Shown in pieces: positions 1 to 5,406 of a stretch of DNA of 10,527 nucleotides. The notes beneath the pieces were generated by a model that worked only from the letters and a program-made list of their open reading frames with translations, was not told where the DNA came from and did no database searches. The translations under genes were made by a program, and so were the position numbers. The stretch is from an uncultured Bacteroides sp. (lineage in GTDB: Bacteria; Bacteroidota; Bacteroidia; Bacteroidales; Bacteroidaceae): NCBI GenBank assembly GCA_905197435.1, contig CAJJYX010000114.1, forward strand, positions 1 to 10,527. Direction: 5' to 3'. Numbering within the stretch: the first letter of the stretch is position 1; every line of letters begins with the position of its first letter.

Positions 1-691
1 GGGGGGAGCTGTAGCCAATGGCTACGGCAGTGGGCCTGCTGATGGTGGCTTTCAGCTTGATGGGCTCGATAGGGAGCGGCAGGGAGTCTATGCCCGAAAT
101 GGTGATTACGCCGATAGGCAGGGGCAGGATGGCAGGAAGCTTGTCGAAATGCTTCTGTGTTTTCTGCTTCTCGTCATTTTGTGTATAGCTGACTTCTGCC
201 GATAGCTTTCCACGGGTATCGTAGGTCAGGTCCAATAGAATGTCTCCATCCAGCTTCTCCGCTTCTTCGGCAGTCATGAAGATGTCAAGGGATGAATTCT
301 TATAAAGCGGAATGTCGTAACCGAAAGTCTGTTTTTGTACCGTGTTTATATAAAGATTCAGGCGCGATACGACTTTTTTGATGAGTGTACGCGATTTCAG
401 GATTTCTACTTCGTTGTCAAAATTGTTGGTCATGGAGAACATGCCGAAATCCTGCATGGCGGCCAATGTGTTGTTGGCGCTCTTTTTGTTGTCTTCTTCC
501 TTGATAAGTACCGAAGAGAGTATTTCGTATACAGGGGCTTGATAGCGTAAATAAATGAAAGCGAGGAAGGCGCATATCAGTATGCTCACGATAAACCAAG
601 GCCAATGGATGACATATTTAAAAAAGAAGGCTTGAAAATCCGTCTTCTCTTCTTTCTCATCAAAAATATCATCGCATAAATCTTCTTTCAT
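1..691 (-). CDS. Wzz/Wzc-type polysaccharide chain-length protein, N-terminal part (cut by window edge)
   Basis: The reading frame opens at ATG 691-689 and stays open to the window edge, giving 230 codons. It begins MKEDLCDDIFDEKEEK, an acidic cytoplasmic tail. A hydrophobic segment follows at about residues 31-49, then a periplasmic region with the typical Wzz element NEVEILKSRTLIKKVV at about 93-108. In this family (Wzz/GNVR domain, often fused to a cytoplasmic tyrosine autokinase) the inner-membrane protein sets polymer length and works with the Wza outer-membrane channel. The C-terminal half, where Walker motifs and a tyrosine cluster would lie, is outside the window, so kinase activity cannot be judged. 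The start lies 45 bases after the Wza-type gene, on the same strand, consistent with one operon. The family call is secure; the exact subtype is inferred. Confidence 0.88.
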   Translation of the reverse strand, partial: MKEDLCDDIFDEKEEKTDFQAFFFKYVIHWPWFIVSILICAFLAFIYLRYQAPVYEILSSVLIKEEDNKKSANNTLAAMQDFGMFSMTNNFDNEVEILKSRTLIKKVVSRLNLYINTVQKQTFGYDIPLYKNSSLDIFMTAEEAEKLDGDILLDLTYDTRGKLSAEVSYTQNDEKQKTQKHFDKLPAILPLPIGVITISGIDSLPLPIEPIKLKATISRPTAVAIGYSSP

Positions 692-736
692 CAATAATCG
701 GTTTTTGTGGTTAGTAATTCTTGTTCATATTTTGCG

Positions 737-1561
737 TTACCTCGCTATCGTCACAATCAGGCTTGCCAGTGAAACGAGTGTACCCACTACGGAGAACCAG
801 ATGGTGGTACTGTTGCTGATACCGGCATTTTTGGCTTTGGTCTTGTTGGGAGTGACATAAAGAATGTCATTCTGTTGCAGGTAGTAGTAAGGGGAATGAA
901 GGACGTTCTGCTCATTCAGATTCAAGTTTATGATATTCCGCTGCCCGTTGTTGTCTTCGCGGATAAGCTTGACATTGCTGCGTATGCCGTAGACTGTCAT
1001 GTCTCCTGCCATGGCGAGTGCCTCGAAGAGATTTACTTTCTCGTTGTTGATGGTAAATGTGCCGGGGCGATTCACTTCTCCGATAACTGATATCTTGTAG
1101 TTGGACATGCGCACAGTGACGATGGGCGTTTCCTTGAGGTAGGGGCGGAGTTGTTTGCGAATCAGGTTCTCTGCTGTGTTTTTGGTCAACCCGCCTATTT
1201 TCAGTCTGCCTATGACGGGAAAATCTATCTCGCCGTCATTGCTGACTAAATATTGTTGCAGTGTGGGTTGCGAAGTGACATAAGCATTGGACTGTGCAAT
1301 GTTGATAGGAGTTTGCACAGTCAGGTTGAATGGTGCCGCTGCTTGTGGGTCGGTGGTGTTTACCGTGATATTGAGCAGGTCTTTCGGCTGGATGCATGCA
1401 TCGTAGAGCGTATCCTGCCGATTCACTTCATTGATGACAATTTCCTTGTGGCCCTTATCTGTAAGTGATTCGTAACTTTGCAGATAAGGTACTCTTTTAT
1501 AGGATTGGCAGCTCGTCAATGTGAATGCTGCCAGCAGGATAACTATACTTTTCTTGTTCAT
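737..1561 (-). CDS. Wza-type polysaccharide export outer-membrane lipoprotein
   Basis: This 274-residue protein begins with a lipoprotein signal peptide. MNKKS is followed by a hydrophobic stretch and the lipobox LTSC with Cys18, so it should be lipid-anchored after cleavage. A polysaccharide-export domain spans about residues 55-150 (IQPKDLLNITV, then GEIDFPVIGRLKIGGLT). An SLBB-like segment follows at about 155-240 (ISVIGEVNRPGTFTI, then NDILYVTP). A hydrophobic C-terminal helix lies at about 252-272. In the Wza family this helix helps form the outer-membrane pore through which polymer leaves the cell. It lies 41 bases after the phosphotransferase gene and 45 bases before the Wzz/Wzc gene. 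Length and domain order match Bacteroides export proteins. Which polymer it carries cannot be read from the sequence. Confidence 0.92.
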   Translation of the reverse strand: MNKKSIVILLAAFTLTSCQSYKRVPYLQSYESLTDKGHKEIVINEVNRQDTLYDACIQPKDLLNITVNTTDPQAAAPFNLTVQTPINIAQSNAYVTSQPTLQQYLVSNDGEIDFPVIGRLKIGGLTKNTAENLIRKQLRPYLKETPIVTVRMSNYKISVIGEVNRPGTFTINNEKVNLFEALAMAGDMTVYGIRSNVKLIREDNNGQRNIINLNLNEQNVLHSPYYYLQQNDILYVTPNKTKAKNAGISNSTTIWFSVVGTLVSLASLIVTIAR

Positions 1562-1602
1562 GCTTTCGTATATGGGATAGCGATTAATTCTCGTTTTTTC
1601 AT

Positions 1603-3006
1603 TTAATAAGCTTCTTTTTCGCCTTGGACAGCATTCCTGACCGTCTTGTATATGATGTATAAATCCAATAGGAAGGTCCAGTGTTCCAGATACCAGACGT
1701 CACGCTGTACGCGCCCTTCCATCTGCCAGAGCTCTTTGGTTTCGCCCCGGTAACCGGTGACTTGCGCCCAGCCGGTGATGCCGGGTTTTACCAGATGCCT
1801 GACCATATATTTGTCGATGAGGCGTGAATATTCCTCGGTGTGCTTCAGCATGTGGGGGCGTGGTCCCACAACGGACATTTGTCCCAGCAATACATTGATG
1901 AATTGGGGAAATTCGTCGATACTGGTCCGCCGGATGAAATCTCCGATTTTTGTTTTGCGCGGGTCATTGGCTGTGGCTTGTTGCTTGTCACTGTCTATGT
2001 TGACACGCATCGAGCGGAATTTGTAACACCAGAATTCTTTTCCGTTTTCTCCGCTTCGCTTTTGCTTGAAGAAGACGGGACCGGAAGAGGACAGTTTGAT
2101 GGTTGCGCCTATTATGATATAGACCAAAGGAAACACGATGCAAAGAAAACAGAGGGAGAAGAAAAGGTCGAAGGCTCTTTTCAGCAGGCGGTTTTCCATT
2201 TGTACCAAGGGCTCCTCACGGATAGTGAGTATGGGGACATTGCCGAACATCTCGAAGTGCATGCGGCGATGCAGGTAGTTGCGGATATTAGGTACACTGT
2301 AGAAACGGATCAGGTGGTTTTCGCAATAGTTGATGATGGGAACTATCTCGTGGTCGCGTGTAGAAGGCAGGCAGCAATAGACATGCTCCGTATGCTGTTG
2401 CTGCAAATAAGCAACTACTTCCTTGGGTTGTCCTAAATAGGGGGTGTCTTTAGGAAAATCGTGAGAAGGCAAATCGCAGAAATAGCCGCTAATACGGAAA
2501 CCGATAGTGGGGTCTCCTGCCATTTCCCGGTAGAGTTCGGTCATATTATTATTACTGCCAACCAAAACGACAGTGCGTGAATTGCCTCCATATTCCCTAT
2601 ACCTTTTGAGAAAGTATCTGAACATAAGCCTATAGGCAGCAAGGCTGATGAAGAGTATGCCATAAAAACAAATGGAAAAGCGAAGTGAGCTGGTGCCGAT
2701 TTTTACCAGGGTAGCCAGGCTGATAAATAGGGCTGCGTGGAAAATTGTGTTGCGGAAAGCCCGGCGTATAATTCGTTCCGGACGTACAATTCGTTCGTGA
2801 AGTACAATGCCGTTGGAATAGTTGCAAAGCAGATAGGTGAGATTTAATAGTACCAATAACTGGGACAATGAATGGGAGAATTCATTGCCCAGTGTTTGGC
2901 TGTCAAAAATGTGATATAGTGAGATGAAAATGATATTCAGTAAACACAAGTCACCAAAGATAATGACGGACTTAATAACTTTATTGAAATGGAGGACTTG
3001 CTTCAT
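1603..3006 (-). CDS. WcaJ-type undecaprenyl-phosphate sugar phosphotransferase (initiating enzyme)
   Basis: This 467-residue membrane enzyme starts at ATG 3006-3004. The N-terminal third has about four hydrophobic segments (roughly residues 10-31, 46-63, 88-102 and 111-129). A Rossmann-like central part follows, with TVVLVGSNNN at 145-154. A further hydrophobic segment lies at about 281-303, before the bacterial sugar transferase domain. Conserved family motifs there are KFRSM at 329-333, DEFPQ at 364-368 with the catalytic Asp-Glu pair, GPRP at 381-384 and PGITGWAQV at 408-416. The family transfers a sugar 1-phosphate, often glucose or galactose, from a UDP-sugar to undecaprenyl phosphate, which starts repeat-unit assembly at the inner membrane. 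It is the first gene after the invertible promoter, with a leader of about 150 bases. The sugar specificity is not readable from the sequence. Confidence 0.93.
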   Translation of the reverse strand: MKQVLHFNKVIKSVIIFGDLCLLNIIFISLYHIFDSQTLGNEFSHSLSQLLVLLNLTYLLCNYSNGIVLHERIVRPERIIRRAFRNTIFHAALFISLATLVKIGTSSLRFSICFYGILFISLAAYRLMFRYFLKRYREYGGNSRTVVLVGSNNNMTELYREMAGDPTIGFRISGYFCDLPSHDFPKDTPYLGQPKEVVAYLQQQHTEHVYCCLPSTRDHEIVPIINYCENHLIRFYSVPNIRNYLHRRMHFEMFGNVPILTIREEPLVQMENRLLKRAFDLFFSLCFLCIVFPLVYIIIGATIKLSSSGPVFFKQKRSGENGKEFWCYKFRSMRVNIDSDKQQATANDPRKTKIGDFIRRTSIDEFPQFINVLLGQMSVVGPRPHMLKHTEEYSRLIDKYMVRHLVKPGITGWAQVTGYRGETKELWQMEGRVQRDVWYLEHWTFLLDLYIIYKTVRNAVQGEKEAY

Positions 3007-3086
3007 AATTCATACTAATCCAATAGCCTTTTACTCTCTGAATGATATGGAAAGGAAAATGCTCTCTTGTTTTTATTTGTTTGATC

Positions 3087-3143
3087 ATTCTCTTACTTAC
3101 AAGGTAATGGATGCTAATGTTCTCTTACTTACAAGGTAAGAGA
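3087..3143 (+). repeat. Left 57-bp inverted repeat arm of the invertible segment
   Basis: All 57 bases are the exact reverse complement of 3425-3481. The flanking bases on both sides (3086 and 3144) no longer match, so the boundaries are sharp. The arm holds two direct copies of a 20-bp unit, TTCTCTTACTTACAAGGTAA, at 3088-3107 and 3120-3139, a 32-bp period. Around each lies a 23-bp core-like site of 8-bp arms and a 7-bp spacer, TTACAAG. The inner site (3121-3143) has perfect arms, TCTCTTAC and GTAAGAGA. In the outer site (3089-3111) the second arm is GTAATGGA. In the ON state this arm lies in the operon leader. Confidence 0.97.
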
Positions 3144-3159
3144 TTATATTCTGTGGCGG

Positions 3160-3192
3160 CAAAGGTATGAAAAAGATTGCTACAATTGCAAG
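3160..3192 (-). promoter_or_regulatory. Leftward promoter of the polysaccharide operon, inside the invertible segment
   Basis: On the minus strand the -7 element reads TACCTTTG (complement of 3160-3167), a full match to the Bacteroides consensus TAnnTTTG. A -33-like CTTG (complement of 3189-3192) lies 21 bases upstream. Transcription would start at about 3153-3156, run through the left repeat arm and reach the first gene after a leader of about 150 bases. I found no consensus -7 element pointing right anywhere in the segment. This promoter therefore fixes the ON orientation as the one shown. Confidence 0.8.
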
Positions 3193-3424
3193 AAAAAAGA
3201 TTTATTTTTAATTCATATATTCCTCATATATAGATATAATACGCAACGATTCCCTCTTTATTTTAGTTTCATATATTTACAAAAAACGTCTATTTCTAAA
3301 TTCAAAAATTAAAATTAATTATAAGATCAAATATCGTTTTATATTTTAATCACAGATATGGCCTTTTAATGTGAAAAACCTTTCAACAGCCGTTTAATAC
3401 ATTATTGGGGGATATAAGATACGT

Positions 3425-3481
3425 TCTCTTACCTTGTAAGTAAGAGAACATTAGCATCCATTACCTTGTAAGTAAGAGAAT
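3425..3481 (-). repeat. Right 57-bp inverted repeat arm of the invertible segment
   Basis: This is the perfect reverse complement of 3087-3143. The 20-bp unit is present twice on the minus strand, at 3429-3448 and 3461-3480. The candidate 23-bp core sites lie at 3425-3447 (inner, perfect arms) and 3457-3479 (outer, imperfect arm away from the 7-bp spacer). The arm ends ten bases before the terminator of the recombinase gene. Confidence 0.97.
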
Positions 3482-3490
3482 AAAATTGGC

Positions 3491-3526
3491 AAAAAAAAGT
3501 ATCCCTATATAAATAGGAATACTTTT
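3491..3526 (-). terminator. Rho-independent terminator of the recombinase gene
   Basis: On the minus strand a 13-bp stem (3514-3526 pairing with 3495-3507, including one G-U pair) closes a 6-base loop. It runs into eight consecutive U residues (complement of 3491-3498). It begins 21 bases after the recombinase stop codon and ends ten bases before the right repeat. It should stop recombinase transcripts from entering the invertible segment. On the plus strand the stem has a C-A mismatch and no U run, so it looks one-directional. Confidence 0.8.
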
Positions 3527-3546
3527 ACAATTATAACTTCTTAAGG

Positions 3547-4467
3547 CTATTTCTTTTTATTCGGATGAATTGCAGCAATAACTTTTTTATTTGCCTTACT
3601 CATCGCATTATTATCAAAAGAGGCGAGATAAACGTGAGTTACCTTCTCAGAAGTATGTCCTAAGCTTTCGCTAATCACAGAAATGGGCACTCCTTCATTT
3701 TTGGCAGTGGTGGCCCAGCTATGGCGCGCCACGTAAGATGTTAATGGACTACTTAGCTGCAGCATCTTCGAAAGTACGTGCAAATGCTGGTTGTGGAGCC
3801 GCAAAGCACTTTTGTATTGCCTATAGCCGTCTTCTCCGGTCAATGATATTATAGGCAATAAATAGGGGGAGGAAGTGGCTTTGCTGCTATATCTATTAAT
3901 GATTTGCGCTGCATAGGACTCTATATATACAGACAATTGCTGACGAGTCTTTTGGCGATAATAATAAATGGTATTGTTTTTGACATCCGTGTGGCGGAGG
4001 TGTGCAAGGTCTACGAACGAGATTCCTCGTAAATAGAAACTTAACAGAAACATATCGCGACTGAAACGTAACGTCGGTTTCTTCTCCAAATCAAGACTTG
4101 CCAGACGTTGGAGTACTAAAGGGGAGATGGCCCGTTTGATTGTAGGCTCATAACCTGTAAATACATGGGCGAACAAATCGCCTACACTGTGTTTGAACGG
4201 AACGCCTTGTCCGGCAGCCTGGTAAGAGATGGAACGGAGCATACGCATATAAGCCGATATGGTATTATGTCGCTGTCCTCCGCCGAGCAGCCGGGCTTCG
4301 TATTGCTTGATGAGGCCGGGGGTGAGTTCCTCAAAAGTGATGGAACGGTTACCGGTAAATCGTAAGAAACTGTTTCGGGCACTGGAATATGTGCTGGATG
4401 TGCTGTAACATCCGGCTTGCTTTGTCTGTTGTATCAAAGCAGAAGCAAAACTATTGATAGTATTCAT
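3547..4467 (-). CDS. Tyrosine site-specific recombinase, probable invertase of the adjacent promoter
   Basis: From ATG 4467-4465 this gives 306 residues. The frame stays open upstream to an ATG at 4500 (317 residues) and a TTG at 4539. I chose 4467 because the core-binding domain begins right there (INSFASALIQQTKQAG). The SAM-like N-terminal domain covers about residues 5-90 and the catalytic domain about 110-290. Visible catalytic residues are Arg147 (YLRGISFVDL), Lys173 (RQKT), Arg248 (VARHSWAT), His271 (LGHTSEK) and the nucleophile Tyr280 (VYLAS). The usual His three residues before the second Arg is Tyr245, which from memory is common in Bacteroides recombinases. Such enzymes cut and rejoin DNA at paired sites without added energy. 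The gene sits 65 bases from the right inverted repeat, so it very probably flips the promoter. Confidence 0.92.
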   Translation of the reverse strand: MNTINSFASALIQQTKQAGCYSTSSTYSSARNSFLRFTGNRSITFEELTPGLIKQYEARLLGGGQRHNTISAYMRMLRSISYQAAGQGVPFKHSVGDLFAHVFTGYEPTIKRAISPLVLQRLASLDLEKKPTLRFSRDMFLLSFYLRGISFVDLAHLRHTDVKNNTIYYYRQKTRQQLSVYIESYAAQIINRYSSKATSSPYLLPIISLTGEDGYRQYKSALRLHNQHLHVLSKMLQLSSPLTSYVARHSWATTAKNEGVPISVISESLGHTSEKVTHVYLASFDNNAMSKANKKVIAAIHPNKKK

Positions 4468-4490
4468 AATCTGAATCTTTAGTGTTTTTA

Positions 4491-4573
4491 ATGTATACAT
4501 AAAACAATCTCGAACATGAAATGATTGTATGGCAATCAATGCATGTTAGGAAAAGAAATAATAATATTTCTTT
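4491..4573. promoter_or_regulatory. Cluster of short inverted repeats upstream of the recombinase gene
   Basis: Three symmetric elements lie just upstream of the chosen recombinase start. They are ATGTATACAT (4491-4500), TGATTG-TATGG-CAATCA (4522-4538), and a 9-bp AT-rich pair AAAGAAATA/TATTTCTTT with a 4-base spacer (4552-4573). I see no consensus TAnnTTTG promoter on the minus strand here. The recombinase may use a weak promoter or read-through from the regulator gene upstream. A role as operators is only a possibility. Confidence 0.25.
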
Positions 4574-4608
4574 ACGAATTCAGGTGCTCTTCGGGCAGAC
4601 AGGAGGAG

Positions 4609-5193
4609 TTACAGTATGCCCGACCGTACCCGGCTCAGGGTTTCGGGGGTCATCAGCAGATAGGACGCAATATGCGATAAGGGGGCTCGCTTGATGACCT
4701 CGGGTTGGTGTTCCAAAAGTTGATTATAGCGTTCGCGTGCAGTCTCAAACCGCCACGAGTCGGCCTTTATTTGTGAAACAATCAGGGAGTATTCCAGAAT
4801 TTTCCGGTAGAACATATTTATTTCCCATGAAATTCTGGTAAGTGTCAGTAGCTTGTTGTATGGCAGTAGATATACGATGCTCGGTTCGAGCGCCTCAATC
4901 ATGAGATGGGTGGGTTCTTGCTTCAGTGTGCTTTCAATGCAGATGACGATGCAGCCTTCATAGGAGAAGTGTTCGGTGACATCTTTCCCGTTCTTATAAT
5001 AGAATTGGCGCAGCATGCCTTTTCCTACAAATACGATATCATGGCTTACCTGTCCTTCATTGAGTAACAATGCGCCTTTCCCCACTTCCTTGCGAATGAG
5101 GATTTGCTCTATCAACTTTCTTCCCTCAGGAGCCATATCCGGATAGCGGGAGTTGATAGCGGCGTCTACGGTTTCTTTCAATAGTGCATCCAT
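4609..5193 (-). CDS. Crp/Fnr-family transcriptional regulator
   Basis: I start the gene at ATG 5193-5191, giving 194 residues beginning MDALLKETVDAA; an upstream TTG at 5208 would add five. A cyclic-nucleotide-binding-like beta roll spans about residues 20-115 (EVGKGALLLNEGQVSHDIVFV, then GMLRQFYYKNGKDVTEHF). A long helix follows, then a C-terminal helix-turn-helix at about 170-191 (PLSHIASYLLMTPETLSRVR). The canonical cAMP phosphate-binding cassette (GE, then R-S/T) is not visible; the matching stretch reads YEGCIVICIEST. It may therefore respond to another ligand or to none. Length is normal for Bacteroidetes members. It lies 141 bases upstream of the recombinase gene on the same strand, so co-transcription or control of the switch is possible but unproven. 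Confidence 0.88.
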   Translation of the reverse strand: MDALLKETVDAAINSRYPDMAPEGRKLIEQILIRKEVGKGALLLNEGQVSHDIVFVGKGMLRQFYYKNGKDVTEHFSYEGCIVICIESTLKQEPTHLMIEALEPSIVYLLPYNKLLTLTRISWEINMFYRKILEYSLIVSQIKADSWRFETARERYNQLLEHQPEVIKRAPLSHIASYLLMTPETLSRVRSGIL

Positions 5194-5250
5194 AATTTTG
5201 TTGTTCAAGAAACAAGATAGGCAAAGCTACACCCGCTTTCCTTTGAGGGG

Positions 5251-5281
5251 CAAAGATAGGATTTTATAAAAAACCTGCAAA
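5251..5281 (-). promoter_or_regulatory. Promoter of the Crp/Fnr-family regulator
   Basis: The minus strand carries TTTG (complement of 5278-5281), 19 bases, then TATCTTTG (complement of 5251-5258). Both boxes match the Bacteroides consensus exactly, with a normal spacer. The expected start of transcription is near 5245, leaving a leader of about 50 bases before ATG 5193. Confidence 0.8.
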
Positions 5282-5406
5282 GCAAACGGATGAAATACGA
5301 GAAGAAATTCATGCATATTGCCGTGAGAATCATAAAGACCGTATTTTCATTCGGAAATGCGCATGGCAGATGGCTTCTCTTGCCTATAAAGGTAGATTAG
5401 CCTCGC

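Larger units (their letters stand above)
3087..3481. other. Invertible promoter segment (phase-variation switch) of the polysaccharide operon
   Basis: A 281-bp AT-rich segment (3144-3424) is bounded by two perfect 57-bp inverted repeats. It contains a leftward Bacteroides promoter next to the left repeat and no plausible gene. A tyrosine recombinase gene lies directly to its right and the polysaccharide operon directly to its left. Promoter inversion by an adjacent recombinase is established for Bacteroides capsular and extracellular polysaccharide loci. Inversion here would move the promoter to about 3401-3433 and point it away from the operon. The orientation shown is therefore read as ON. 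The repeat and the promoter are seen directly; the switching is inferred. Confidence 0.9.

Noticed and set aside
1840..2436. 198-codon plus-strand open frame opposite the WcaJ-type gene
   Set aside because: It lies wholly antisense to a well-supported enzyme gene, has no recognisable motif or signal, and has no promoter of its own. It is a shadow of the coding bias of the other strand.
3063..3068. A third TCTCTT element left of the left arm, possible extra recombinase half-site
   Set aside because: Only six bases match, the spacing (26 bases) differs from the 32-bp period, and no inverted partner follows it.
2924..3139. 71-codon plus-strand frame crossing the left inverted repeat
   Set aside because: It overlaps the phosphotransferase start and the recombination repeat, and its C-terminus is just the translated repeat. 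No sign that it is coding.
3087..3481. CRISPR array or insertion sequence interpretation of the repeats
   Set aside because: There are only two inverted arms with internal tandem units, no spacers of regular size, and no transposase. The repeats flank a promoter, which fits an invertible element better.
5290..5400. Small 36-codon plus-strand frame with an ATG (MKYEKKFMHIAV...)
   Set aside because: It has no promoter or ribosome binding site, and it overlaps in another frame the longer open stretch reported as a finding. Too little evidence to call a gene.
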